A DNA stretch of 36,589 nucleotides from Actinomycetes bacterium (GCA_029547745.1 JAKPOQ010000132.1:1-36589), one strand, 5' to 3'. Counted from the stretch's first letter, positions 29,457 to 36,589 are shown. The notes: a model not told the origin generated them from the letters alone. A program made the numbers and translations.

Positions 29457-31280
29457 TCATGCGGAGGGCTGCGCCCGCGGCGTCTCGCGGGGTGTGCGCG
29501 GCGACCGAGCCGGACGGCGCGGCAGCCGCACCGTGAAGGCGGCGCCGTCGCCGGGCGGCGAGGCGGCGGTCACCGTGCCGCCCATCAGCTCGGTGAGCTC
29601 GCGGGCGATCGAGAGGCCGAGTCCCGATCCGGGCGACGTCGCGCGTTCCTGGCGGCCGCGGTGGAAGCGCTCGAACACGCGCGGGAGGTCCTCTTCGGGG
29701 ATCCCGGGGCCGGTGTCGTGCACGGTGACAAGCGCCGTCTCTTCGTCGGTGACGACGGCGATGGTGACGGATGCGCCGTCGGGCGAGAACTTGACGGCGT
29801 TGTCGACGAGGGCGCGGAGCACCTGGGCGACACGCTCCTCGTCGCACCACGCCGTCACGGGTCCGTCCGTGCTCTCGACGACTACCGCCAGACCCTTCGC
29901 TTGCGTCTGCGTCTGGAACTCGTCGAGGACCGAGCGCGCTACGGCGGCGAGGTCGACGTCGGACGGGGTGAGCTCGATCGACTCGGCCTCGACGCGGGAA
30001 AGGTCGAGCATGCTCACAGCGAGGGTGCGCAGGCGGTCCACCTGCTGGCGCATCAGTTGGAGGAACTCGTGCTGCTCTTCGGGCGACAGGCTCCCTTCGT
30101 CGAGGATCTCGAGGAAGCCTGCGAGTGAGAAGAGCGGTGTCTTGAACTCGTGCGAAGCGTTGGCGATGAAGTCGCGCCGCGCGCGCTCGAGCTTCGCCTG
30201 GGCGGTGACGTCGCGCAGGACGATGATGAAGGTGAAGTCGGCCTCGTCTCCCGCCGGGTACGTCACGGCCTGAAGCGTGCGCTCACCCTGGACGAAGACC
30301 ACGTCCTGGACCTCGCCGCTCTGCCGCGACGCGTACCAGATGTCGGCGACGTCGAAGGGGAAGGCGCGACCGAGCTCGGCGCCGACCGGCAGGTCGCGTC
30401 CGAGGAGAGTCGCCGTTGCGGGGTTGGTGATGGTGACACGGCCCTCGGCCGAGATGCCGATGACACCCTCGCTCAGGTCGTTCAGCAGGATCTCGATGCG
30501 GTCCTTCTCGAACTCGACCTGGGAGAATGCGTCGCGCAGACGCTCGGCCATGACGTTGAACGAACAGGCGAGCTGCCCTATCTCATCTTCGAGACCGACA
30601 GGCACCGTCACGCTGAGGTCGCCTCCGGCGACCGTCTCGGCGCTCGCCTCGATCCGTTTGAGACGGCCGGCGATGAAGGTCGACACGAGCAGGCTGGTGG
30701 CCAGGCTGACGAGCAACGCCAGAGCGGCAGCAAGGAGGAGTTGGTTCTTGACACTGGCCACCGCCTGGTCGACGTCGTCCAGTGGGGCGAGTAGCAGGAC
30801 GGCGCCGGCGACCCTGCGGGGGGTGAGGTCGACGGGAAGCGGCACCGCCGTCGCCGCGAACCGCCCGTACGACGTCGTCGTCAACCCCTGACGGACATCA
30901 CCGCTCCCGATCGCCTTCGCGATCAACGCGAAGTCCCGGACCCGGAACGGGTCCTCACCGCCGGAGTCGGCGACCGGGACCGCATCGCGGGAGAGCACGA
31001 TCACACGCGCGTTGACGCGCATCGCGATGCGCCCGATCACCTGTTCGAGGGCGGGCTGGTCCTCGACCGTGAGCTTGCCAGTGGCCTCGTCGAAGCGCGT
31101 GAACTCCCCTACCGTCGAGCTCACGAGCCCCCCGTTCTTGCGCATGCCGGTGAGTTTCTGGCGCTCGAGCCGTGAGCCGAGGGGTGGGACGACGTACAAC
31201 CACGCGACAAGCATCGAAAGCGCGACGAGTCCGACGACGAGAAGGGTGAGCCAGTTCTTGACCGAGCGCAGAAGGACCAT
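29457..31280 (-). CDS. PhoR/VicK-like membrane sensor histidine kinase
   Basis: The 607-residue protein has an N-terminal membrane helix (~10-32), an extracytoplasmic sensor region (~33-178) and a second membrane helix (~180-203). A HAMP domain (~204-256) and a PAS domain (~265-360) follow. The HisKA dimerisation helix carries the phospho-accepting His377 in IANASHEFKTPLFSLAGF. The ATPase domain has its N-box (ALVDNAVKFSP), G1 (VHDTGPGIP), F-box (VFERFHRG) and G2 (GSGLGLSIA). It phosphorylates the response regulator encoded 32 nt upstream. The FKTPLF in place of the usual LRTPLT is the PhoR-like variant. A Pro/Arg-rich tail ends the protein. The signal sensed cannot be read from the sequence. 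Confidence 0.95.
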   Translation of the reverse strand: MVLLRSVKNWLTLLVVGLVALSMLVAWLYVVPPLGSRLERQKLTGMRKNGGLVSSTVGEFTRFDEATGKLTVEDQPALEQVIGRIAMRVNARVIVLSRDAVPVADSGGEDPFRVRDFALIAKAIGSGDVRQGLTTTSYGRFAATAVPLPVDLTPRRVAGAVLLLAPLDDVDQAVASVKNQLLLAAALALLVSLATSLLVSTFIAGRLKRIEASAETVAGGDLSVTVPVGLEDEIGQLACSFNVMAERLRDAFSQVEFEKDRIEILLNDLSEGVIGISAEGRVTITNPATATLLGRDLPVGAELGRAFPFDVADIWYASRQSGEVQDVVFVQGERTLQAVTYPAGDEADFTFIIVLRDVTAQAKLERARRDFIANASHEFKTPLFSLAGFLEILDEGSLSPEEQHEFLQLMRQQVDRLRTLAVSMLDLSRVEAESIELTPSDVDLAAVARSVLDEFQTQTQAKGLAVVVESTDGPVTAWCDEERVAQVLRALVDNAVKFSPDGASVTIAVVTDEETALVTVHDTGPGIPEEDLPRVFERFHRGRQERATSPGSGLGLSIARELTELMGGTVTAASPPGDGAAFTVRLPRRPARSPRTPRETPRAQPSA

Positions 31281-31312
31281 GACCGCCCGGGCGGGCTTGA
31301 CCCCGTCCTGCC

Positions 31313-32020
31313 TCAGAGCTCGCGGAACCGGTACCCGATGTTGCGCACCGTGAAGATGTACTCGGGCTCTTTGGAGTCGGTCTCCATCTTCTCGCGCAGG
31401 TGGCGGATGTGGACGTCGACCGTGCGCGCGTCGCGATAGTCGGAGTCGCCCCAGACGAGCTGGAGCAGTAACGGCCGGCTGTAAACGCGGCCGGGGTGCG
31501 ACACGAGTGTCCGGAGGATCTCGAACTCGATGTACGTGAGGTCGACGCGCCGGCCACGGACGAAGACGCTGCGCTTGAGGAGGTCGACCTCGAGGTCGTC
31601 GATCTTGACGACGTCGCGGCGCGCCGCCTCAGCGCTGCGCGCCATCTCGGCGCGCCGCAACTGCGCACGCACGCGGCTACGGAACTCGCGCAGGCTGAAG
31701 CGGTCCTTGGTGATGTAGTCGTCGGCCCCGATCTCGAGCCCGAGGACCTTGTCGAACTCGTCCGACTTCGCGGTGAGCATGATGATGGGGACGATGCTCT
31801 GCGCGCGGAGCCGTCGACACACCTCTACGCCGTCGATCCGTGGCAACATGAGGTCGAGGATGACGAGGTCGAAGCGCTCGCCGGAGAACGCCTCCAGAGC
31901 CTCCTCGCCGTCGCGCGCGGTCACGACCTGGTACCCCTCCTTCTCGAGCGGGAAGCGAAGGAGTTTGAGGATAGCCTCCTCGTCGTCGACCAGCATGATG
32001 CGCGCTCCCGTACCGTTCAT
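31313..32020 (-). CDS. OmpR/PhoB-family response regulator
   Basis: The 235-residue protein has a receiver domain with the acidic pair Asp13-Asp14, phospho-accepting Asp56 (LVILDLMLP), Thr83 and Lys105. It is followed by a winged helix DNA-binding domain (~140-233: LTYIEFEILRTLVSHPGRVYSR, RTVDVHIRHLREKM, YIFTVRNIGYRF). The conserved Lys-Pro-Phe after beta5 is replaced by Lys-Asp-Arg-Phe, one residue longer than usual, which may alter the phosphorylation switch face. The ATG at 32020 has AAGGAGG upstream and overlaps the stop of the radical-SAM gene (ATGA). It is the partner of the downstream histidine kinase. Confidence 0.95.
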   Translation of the reverse strand: MNGTGARIMLVDDEEAILKLLRFPLEKEGYQVVTARDGEEALEAFSGERFDLVILDLMLPRIDGVEVCRRLRAQSIVPIIMLTAKSDEFDKVLGLEIGADDYITKDRFSLREFRSRVRAQLRRAEMARSAEAARRDVVKIDDLEVDLLKRSVFVRGRRVDLTYIEFEILRTLVSHPGRVYSRPLLLQLVWGDSDYRDARTVDVHIRHLREKMETDSKEPEYIFTVRNIGYRFREL

Positions 32021-32736
32021 CCCTCGCCTCCTTCGGTCCCGACACCGCCCCCGGCGACGACCGCATCCCCGGCGGCGACTGTGCCTCCGGCGTCGCTCGC
32101 GTCCTCGGCGTCGCCGTGCGCCTGCAAGGGTCGCGCCAGCGCTCTGGCGCGGAACCGCGCTCCGATCTTCGCGGCGATGGCTGCGCAGCCTGCGAGGTCC
32201 ACGCCGGGATACTCGACCGCGGTCAGCGTCGTGTCGATGTCGCGCTCGATGCACTGTTCGGCAAAACGGATGACCGCCCTGTGCGTCTTGGCGAAGGTCG
32301 GTCGGCAGAGAAGGTCGTACGTCTCGGGGTCGGCCGCGTTGAGGCTCACGGAGACGGCGTCGAGCCCGGCGGTCGCGAGAGCGGCGGCGACGTCGATGTC
32401 GGGGTTCAGGAGCTGGCCGTGGCCGTTCGTGTCGAGCCGCGAGGAAAGGCGGCGGAGGCGAAGCCACTCGGTCACGCCCAGGACCACGTCGAGGCGCATA
32501 GTCGGCTCGCCGAAGCCGCAGAAGACGACCTCGCCGGCAGGGCCGTCGCGGAACTCCCGCTCGATGCCCTGGACGACGTCCTCCACTTCCGGCTCCTGCG
32601 GCAGCGAGAGCGTCTCGCCGTACACCCCGTCGGTGAAGTCGCGCAGGCAGAAGACGCACCTGCAAGAGCAGCGATGCGTGACGTCGAGATAGATGTTCCC
32701 CTTGCCCCGGTAGACGATTTTTCCCTGCTCAATCAC
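32017..32736 (-). CDS. Small radical-SAM protein (TatD-associated type)
   Basis: The 239-residue protein has the 4Fe-4S motif CxxxCxxC as CSCRCVFC (~residues 23-30) in an early YLDVTHRCSCRCVFCLRD context. It also has FCGFGEPTMR (the GxGEP SAM-binding segment), LDTNGHG and VSVSLNAADPETYDLLCRP. This pattern fits the short radical-SAM proteins often annotated as TatD-nuclease-associated; the reaction is unknown. A Gly/Ala/Asp-rich tail of about 35 residues follows the fold and looks disordered. The GTG at 32736 lies 6 nt after a TATACT box, so the transcript is probably leaderless. It is translationally coupled to the response regulator. No tatD gene is in the window. Confidence 0.85.
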   Translation of the reverse strand: MIEQGKIVYRGKGNIYLDVTHRCSCRCVFCLRDFTDGVYGETLSLPQEPEVEDVVQGIEREFRDGPAGEVVFCGFGEPTMRLDVVLGVTEWLRLRRLSSRLDTNGHGQLLNPDIDVAAALATAGLDAVSVSLNAADPETYDLLCRPTFAKTHRAVIRFAEQCIERDIDTTLTAVEYPGVDLAGCAAIAAKIGARFRARALARPLQAHGDAEDASDAGGTVAAGDAVVAGGGVGTEGGEG

Positions 32737-32742
32737 GTCTCG

Positions 32743-32748
32743 AGTATA
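32743..32748 (-). promoter_or_regulatory. -10 box of the radical-SAM/two-component unit
   Basis: TATACT on the minus strand (32748-32743), 6 nt before the GTG at 32736. No ribosome site is possible in between, so the gene is likely leaderless. Confidence 0.6.
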
Positions 32749-32756
32749 GCAGGGAG

Positions 32757-32762
32757 TACAAT
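32757..32762 (+). promoter_or_regulatory. -10 box of the phosphatase-amrS unit
   Basis: TACAAT, back to back with the minus-strand TATACT at 32743-32748. It would give a leader of about 65 nt before the ATG at 32835. Confidence 0.5.
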
Positions 32763-32834
32763 GGCCCCAGTTGTCGGACTCGGTGCCGCTCGGGCCGCCC
32801 GGTGCGGCGCACGGGCCTGCGGAGGCGCCGCTCC

Positions 32835-33839
32835 ATGGGCGGCCAGGCGGCGTGTCGCCGCCTGTGCGACGACGAAGGGCTTTGTGTGGACGTCATCACG
32901 GAGCAGATGATCGACCTTTGCGCCGGGCTGCGCGCCGTCGTGTGGCCGTTTCTCGGCTCGCGCGCCGCGCGCGACCATGCCGGCGTCGCGGTCGGCGGGG
33001 ACGTCACCTTCGGTATCGACGAGCAGGCGGAGCGATACCTCGTCGACCACATGCGCGAGCGCCTGCCGGGATGGGGGTTCTACTCCGAGGACGGTGGCTT
33101 GCAGGGCGCCGACGACCCCGAGGTCGTCCTCATCGTCGACCCCGTGGACGGGACGCGGCCGGCGGCGGCAGGGTTCGAGATGGCCTGCGTCAGCGTCGCC
33201 GCGGTCCCCGGCGACGGCGCGCCGACGATGGGCGACGTGGTCGCCGGCGTCGTCCAGGAGATCAAGTCCGGCGACCTGTTCGTCGCCGAGAAGGGCGGGG
33301 GCTTCTTCACGCGGCGCGCGTCGGGCGGCGAGCTGCCGTTCCGTCCCGCGCGGCACGCCGACCTCGAGGACCTCTTCTGGACCCTCGGCTTTCGCGGCCG
33401 TCCCGCCGTGGTGCTCGCCGGTGTCCTCGCCGAACTCATCGACACCTCATCGGTCGGCGGCGCCGTCTTCGACATCGGCTCCGCCACGTACTCCGTGACG
33501 CGTATCCTGACGGGACAGCTCGACGCTTACGTCGACATCGGCCCGGCGATCATCGCCGCGCACCCTGCCGTGGAGGCTGAGTTCCGCCGCGTCGGGCGTG
33601 GCCATGTGCTCTGCAACTCACCCTACGATCTCGCCGCCGTGCACCTGCTCTGCCGCGAGGCCGGCATCCCTGTCGGCGACGCCGACGGCACGCTGCTCGA
33701 CGACCGGCTGGTCCTGGGCTCGGACGCGAGCTACCAGATGGCCTGCATCGCGGCGGCCAACGAAGAGCTGCAGCATCGCTTGGTCGAGGTCGTCCAGCGC
33801 GGTATCCGCGCGTACGAGCCGGCGCGGGTGGCGCCATGA
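32835..33839 (+). CDS. Inositol-monophosphatase-family protein
   Basis: The 334-residue protein resembles the metal-dependent IMPase/FBPase/CysQ sugar-phosphatase fold. GWGFYSEDGG stands in the place of the GEE metal motif. LIVDPVDGTRPAAAGFEMACVSVA matches the DPIDGT core with the catalytic aspartates, and SSVGGAVFDIGSATYSVTRILTGQLDAYVDIG is the GSAA/LDAYW-like C-terminal site. Substrate could be inositol phosphate, a sugar phosphate or 3'-phosphoadenosine phosphate; the changed Glu residues leave activity uncertain. The ATG at 32835 has GGAGG 9 nt upstream; a GTG at 32886 is an alternative that drops 17 poorly conserved residues. It overlaps amrS by 4 nt (ATGA). Confidence 0.82.
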   Translation: MGGQAACRRLCDDEGLCVDVITEQMIDLCAGLRAVVWPFLGSRAARDHAGVAVGGDVTFGIDEQAERYLVDHMRERLPGWGFYSEDGGLQGADDPEVVLIVDPVDGTRPAAAGFEMACVSVAAVPGDGAPTMGDVVAGVVQEIKSGDLFVAEKGGGFFTRRASGGELPFRPARHADLEDLFWTLGFRGRPAVVLAGVLAELIDTSSVGGAVFDIGSATYSVTRILTGQLDAYVDIGPAIIAAHPAVEAEFRRVGRGHVLCNSPYDLAAVHLLCREAGIPVGDADGTLLDDRLVLGSDASYQMACIAAANEELQHRLVEVVQRGIRAYEPARVAP

Positions 33840-34876
33840 CCAGCCTGGAGTTGCATGAAGCGATGCTCTACGAGCGCCGCGAGCACGGCGCGGTGCAATG
33901 CCACGTCTGCCCGCGCCGCTGTGTCATCACGGAGGGCAAGAGCGGGGTCTGCCGCGCCCGTCTGAACCGCGGCGGCGCGCTGTACACGCTCATCTACGGA
34001 CGCGTGTGCAGTGTCGCCGCCGACCCGATCGAGAAGAAGCCCCTGTTCCACTTCTTCCCGGGGTCCACGGTGCTCTCGCTGGGCACGGTCGGCTGCAACT
34101 TCATGTGCCGGCACTGTCAGAACTGGCAGATCGCCCACGCCGACGCGACCTTGGCCGCTCGGGACCTGCGCGCGTTGCCCGTGCGCAACCTGCCCGTCCT
34201 CGCCGAACATAACGGCTGTCAAGGCGTCGCCTGGACCTACAACGAACCGACGATCTGGCTCGAGTACATCCTCGACGGCGCGCAGGTGGCGCACGAGCAC
34301 GGCTTGTATACCGTCATGGTCACCAACGGCTACATCACTGACGAGGCGCTCGAGGTGCTGGCCCCCCACATCGATGCGTACAGGGTCGACGTCAAGGGTT
34401 TCAGCCCCGAGGCGTACTACGAGCTGTGCCGCATCAGGGACTTCCAGCCGGTGCTTCGCGCCGCCGTCAGAGCGAAACGCGAGTTCGACTGTCACGTCGA
34501 GATCGTCACGAACGTCATCCCCACGGTCAACGACGACGAGACGACACTGCGCGCGATCGCGCGCTGGATCGGGCAGGAACTGGGCCCGGAGACGCCGTGG
34601 CACGTGACGCGCTTCATGCCCTATCTTGAGCTCTCCCATCTGCCGCCCACTCCCATCCAGACCCTGGAGCGGGCGCTCGAGATCGGGGCCGAAGAGGGCC
34701 TGTCTTTCGTCTACATCGGGAACGTGCCCGGCCATGCAGGTGAGAACACGGTGTGCCCGAGCTGCAAACGGTTGTTGGTGCGGCGCACGGGTTACGAGAT
34801 TGAGGACGTCGCGCTCAGGGGAACATTCTGTGCGATGTGCGGAGAGAACGTGAACATCCGGACGAGGATCAAGTGA
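33836..34876 (+). CDS. amrS: AmmeMemoRadiSam-system radical-SAM enzyme
   Basis: The 346-residue protein has an N-terminal cysteine cluster (CHVCPRRC and SGVCRARLN), then the radical-SAM CxxxCxxC in VGCNFMCRHCQNWQIA (Cys87, Cys91, Cys94). WTYNEPTIW, VTNGYI and YRVDVKGFSPEAYYEL match the AmrS/PflA-like family. FMPYLELSHLPPTP and the HAGENTVCPSCKRLLVRRTGYE ending are characteristic of AmrS. The C-terminal CPSC and CAMC pairs probably bind zinc. The chemistry of the AmmeMemoRadiSam system is unknown; its MEMO and AMMECR1 partners are not in the window. It is translationally coupled to the phosphatase-like gene. Confidence 0.93.
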   Translation: MTSLELHEAMLYERREHGAVQCHVCPRRCVITEGKSGVCRARLNRGGALYTLIYGRVCSVAADPIEKKPLFHFFPGSTVLSLGTVGCNFMCRHCQNWQIAHADATLAARDLRALPVRNLPVLAEHNGCQGVAWTYNEPTIWLEYILDGAQVAHEHGLYTVMVTNGYITDEALEVLAPHIDAYRVDVKGFSPEAYYELCRIRDFQPVLRAAVRAKREFDCHVEIVTNVIPTVNDDETTLRAIARWIGQELGPETPWHVTRFMPYLELSHLPPTPIQTLERALEIGAEEGLSFVYIGNVPGHAGENTVCPSCKRLLVRRTGYEIEDVALRGTFCAMCGENVNIRTRIK

Positions 34877-34908
34877 GGTCCGGGTGGCTCCCTGAGGGGC
34901 GAGAGCGG

Positions 34909-34914
34909 TAGGAT
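34909..34914 (+). promoter_or_regulatory. -10 box of the anti-sigma kinase gene, leaderless start
   Basis: TAGGAT ends 8 nt before the GTG at 34923, the same spacing as at trpS. No ribosome site lies in between. No clear -35 is seen. Confidence 0.5.
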
Positions 34915-34922
34915 TCGGGCCC

Positions 34923-35345
34923 GTGGAAGAGCTCGTCAACCTCGATATTCCGGCACAAGCCGAGTACGTCGTGCTCGGGCGGCTCGCGTTGGCGGGGCTG
35001 TTGCGGCGGCGTCGCTTCTCCGACGACGCGGTCGCCGATCTCAAGTTGGCCATCACCGAGGCGTGCTCGAACTCCGTCCGCCACGCCTACGACCACGACG
35101 GCGGCCAGGTCCACCTCTCGTTCATGCTGCAGGACGACCGCGTGGTGATCCGCATCCGCGACGAGGGCGCCGGGTTCCACGAGGACGACGTGGATTGCCC
35201 GGAGTGCCGGGCGATCCCCGAGATCAAGCTCGGCGAGGGGGGCATGGGCATCTCCATCATCCGCGCCGTGGTGGACGAGTTCAGCCTCGAGAAGCCGTCC
35301 GAGGGCGGCACCGTCATCGTCCTCACCAAGCGCTGCGACGCCTGA
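34923..35345 (+). CDS. RsbW/SpoIIAB-like serine kinase (anti-sigma factor)
   Basis: The 140-residue protein is a stand-alone GHKL ATPase of the anti-sigma kinase group. It shows the N-box (LAITEACSNSVRHAY, Glu46, Asn49), the G1 box (RDEGAGF, 79-85) and the G2 box (GEGGMGISIIRAV). Such proteins hold a sigma factor inactive and phosphorylate an antagonist protein. The ATP lid contains an uncommon CPEC pair (92-95, in DDVDCPECRAIPE), which could bind metal or respond to oxidation (inference). No sigma factor or antagonist gene is adjacent. The GTG at 34923 is directly behind a -10 box. It lies 46 nt after amrS and 40 nt before rsmG. Confidence 0.88.
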   Translation: MEELVNLDIPAQAEYVVLGRLALAGLLRRRRFSDDAVADLKLAITEACSNSVRHAYDHDGGQVHLSFMLQDDRVVIRIRDEGAGFHEDDVDCPECRAIPEIKLGEGGMGISIIRAVVDEFSLEKPSEGGTVIVLTKRCDA

Positions 35346-35385
35346 GCGGCGTCGCCGGCGGGGTGTCGAGCACGCCGCGGGCGCA

Positions 35386-36210
35386 GTGGTGGCAGCGTTC
35401 GAGACACTCATGACCGGTTTCGGCCTCGGCGCCGACCAGACCTTGGCGTTGGGCCGCTACCTGGACCTGCTTCTGGACTGGCGCCGGGCCAACGTCACCG
35501 CCGTGCGCACGCGCGACGAAGCGGCCGACCGGCTGGTCGGCGACTCCCTTGCGCTGCTCGACGTCCCGGAGCTCGAGACGGCCGGTCGTCGCTGGCTCGA
35601 CCTTGGGGCGGGCGCCGGCATCCCCGGCATCCCGCTGGCTTTGGCGCGCCCCGACGTGCGCCTCACGCTGCTCGATGCGGTGGGCAAGAAGTGCGCCTTC
35701 CTCGAGGCGGCGGTCGAGGTCACCGGCCTGGAGACGCGCGCCGAGGTCGTGTGCGCGCGCAGCGAGGCGCTGGCGTCCCGCGCCGGCGGACCCGCAGCGC
35801 CGGCCGCGGCTTCCGGCGGCGGTCGATCGACAACGACAGTGACGGAGCCGACGGCGGGCGGCTCGTCCGGCGCGCGCGGCGATCGCCGCCGGGACCGCGA
35901 TCGTGAGGCGTTCGACGTGGTCCTGGTCCGCGCCGTCGGGGCGCTCGCCACCGTGGTCGAGTTCGCGGCGCCGCTGCTGGCCCCGGGCGGCAGTCTGGTT
36001 GCGGTGAAGACGGCGGCGGGCGCCGCGAAGGAAGGCGCCGCGGGCGACGCGGCGGCCGCTCTCTGCGGCCTGTCGGCGGGCGCCGTGAGGCCCCTGTGTC
36101 GGTCGCCGCTGGCGGACTCCGTCTGCGTCGTCTACGCGAAGGTGGCGCCGGCGCCGCAATGGCTGCCGCGGCGGGTGGGGCTTGCCGCGAGGAGGCCCCT
36201 GGCGTCCTGA
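35386..36210 (+). CDS. rsmG: 16S rRNA (guanine-527-N7) methyltransferase with a low-complexity insertion
   Basis: The 274-residue protein matches RsmG (GidB), which methylates N7 of G527 in 16S rRNA using SAM. Seen are LDLLLDWRRANVTAVR, RLVGDSLALL, the SAM motif WLDLGAGAGIPGIPLAL (~69-85), LLDAVGKKCAFLEAAVE and, after the insertion, FDVVLVRAVGALATVVEFAAPLLAPGG. Bacterial RsmG is normally about 205-240 residues. The excess here comes from about 40 residues (~132-172) rich in Gly, Ala, Arg and Thr, placed before the FDVVLVRA strand. The start is either the GTG at 35386 or the ATG at 35410; neither has a strong ribosome site. rsmG next to parA is the classical origin-proximal order. Confidence 0.93.
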   Translation: MVAAFETLMTGFGLGADQTLALGRYLDLLLDWRRANVTAVRTRDEAADRLVGDSLALLDVPELETAGRRWLDLGAGAGIPGIPLALARPDVRLTLLDAVGKKCAFLEAAVEVTGLETRAEVVCARSEALASRAGGPAAPAAASGGGRSTTTVTEPTAGGSSGARGDRRRDRDREAFDVVLVRAVGALATVVEFAAPLLAPGGSLVAVKTAAGAAKEGAAGDAAAALCGLSAGAVRPLCRSPLADSVCVVYAKVAPAPQWLPRRVGLAARRPLAS

Positions 36211-36255
36211 TCTCTCGCTGTGCCGCGTTCGCTGGCGGGCGGCGCGACGCGTCAG

Positions 36256-36275
36256 TATCATCGCCGGCATGGGAG
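36256..36275 (+). promoter_or_regulatory. -10 box and ribosome site of parA
   Basis: TATCAT (36256-36261) is followed by GGGAG (36271-36275), 7 nt before the GTG at 36283. The same TATCAT hexamer lies upstream of hypA. Confidence 0.4.
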
Positions 36276-36282
36276 CCCGCTC

Positions 36283-36589
36283 GTGACGCGCATCGTCGCC
36301 GTGACCAACCAGAAGGGCGGCGTCGGCAAGACGACCACCGCGATCAACCTCGCCGCCTGTCTGGCCGAGGCCGGCGTGTCCGTCCTCCTTGTCGACCTCG
36401 ACCCCCAGGCGAACGCTTCGGCAGGGTTGGGCGTGCGCGCTGCGGAAGCGCGATGCACGACGTACGGCGTCCTGGCCGGCGAGGCGGGGATCGGTGAGGT
36501 CGCCGTGCCGACCGTGGTGCAGGGGCTCGACCTTGTCCCGGCCTGCGCCGACCTTGCCGGCGCGGTCGCTGAACTCGCCGGGATCGACG
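36283..36589 (+). CDS. parA: Chromosome-partitioning ATPase ParA/Soj (3' part outside window)
   Basis: The first 102 codons are present. The deviant Walker A NQKGGVGKTTTAINLAACLA (residues ~9-28) and the VLLVDLDPQANAS motif identify ParA/Soj. This cytoplasmic ATPase works with ParB and parS to separate replicated origins. The GTG start has GGGAG 7 nt upstream; an earlier ATG at 36269 runs into a stop after five codons. It follows rsmG by 72 nt. parB probably follows beyond the window, and one parS lies at 22421-22436. Confidence 0.95.
   Translation, partial: MTRIVAVTNQKGGVGKTTTAINLAACLAEAGVSVLLVDLDPQANASAGLGVRAAEARCTTYGVLAGEAGIGEVAVPTVVQGLDLVPACADLAGAVAELAGID

Noticed and set aside
32017-34876. 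Lysine 2,3-aminomutase (KamA) among the radical-SAM genes
   Set aside because: Both radical-SAM genes here match other families (a short TatD-associated type and AmrS) and lack the KamA layout and length.

Overview
The window is chromosomal DNA of very high GC content with densely packed genes. Short overlaps of the ATGA type, GTG starts and several apparently leaderless genes are common. The gene content suggests an anaerobic or facultative, amino-acid-fermenting actinobacterium, possibly a Coriobacteriia- or Thermoleophilia-like lineage. The supporting genes are coenzyme-B12-dependent lysine 5,6-aminomutase, 3,5-diaminohexanoate dehydrogenase, a BldC/MerR-type helix-turn-helix, multi-GAF c-di-GMP enzymes, HypA and AmrS. 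The lineage is an inference from content; no marker gene in the window settles it. The pair rsmG-parA at the right end and a parS site at 22421-22436 place the window in the origin-proximal part of a chromosome.

Positions 1-5.1 kb (minus strand) hold a glycine-riboswitch-controlled operon. A promoter and a single glycine aptamer with a terminator-like hairpin are followed by a class I aminotransferase, a fused GcvT-serine hydroxymethyltransferase protein, and then an N-acyl-D-amino-acid deacylase-like amidohydrolase cut by the window edge. Positions 5.1-9.6 kb (plus strand) hold a small membrane protein, tryptophanyl-tRNA synthetase, a small unknown protein, and a coupled pair of a dimethylargininase-like enzyme and an M20 deacetylase/peptidase. 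A long GC hairpin separates this from a convergent saccharopine-dehydrogenase-like gene (9.8-11.0 kb). Next come an orphan hypA with a 20-bp tandem repeat in its leader, a SAM methyltransferase, and tRNA-Ala(CGC).

Positions 13.3-20.9 kb (minus) carry two very large sensory genes with about eleven GAF domains between them. One is an HTH-GAF protein. The other is a GAF6-HD-GYP-GGDEF protein predicted both to make and to degrade c-di-GMP. Then come the Mrp/ApbC iron-sulfur carrier ATPase gene and a 0.5-kb intergenic region with parS.

Positions 22.5-29.4 kb (minus) form one lysine-fermentation transcription unit. A strong TTGACA/TACAAC promoter is followed by a YheO/DauR-like regulator, a P-loop protein (candidate aminomutase reactivase), kamD, kamE, a thiolase and kdd, ending in a 21-bp GC hairpin. 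Steps for the other ends of the pathway (lysine 2,3-aminomutase, 3-keto-5-aminohexanoate cleavage enzyme, 3-aminobutyryl-CoA deaminase) are not in the window.

Positions 29.4-32.7 kb (minus) hold a radical-SAM gene translationally coupled to a PhoB/PhoR-type two-component system. From 32.8 kb to the end (plus) are an inositol-monophosphatase-like gene overlapping amrS, an RsbW-like anti-sigma kinase, rsmG with a low-complexity insertion, and the start of parA.
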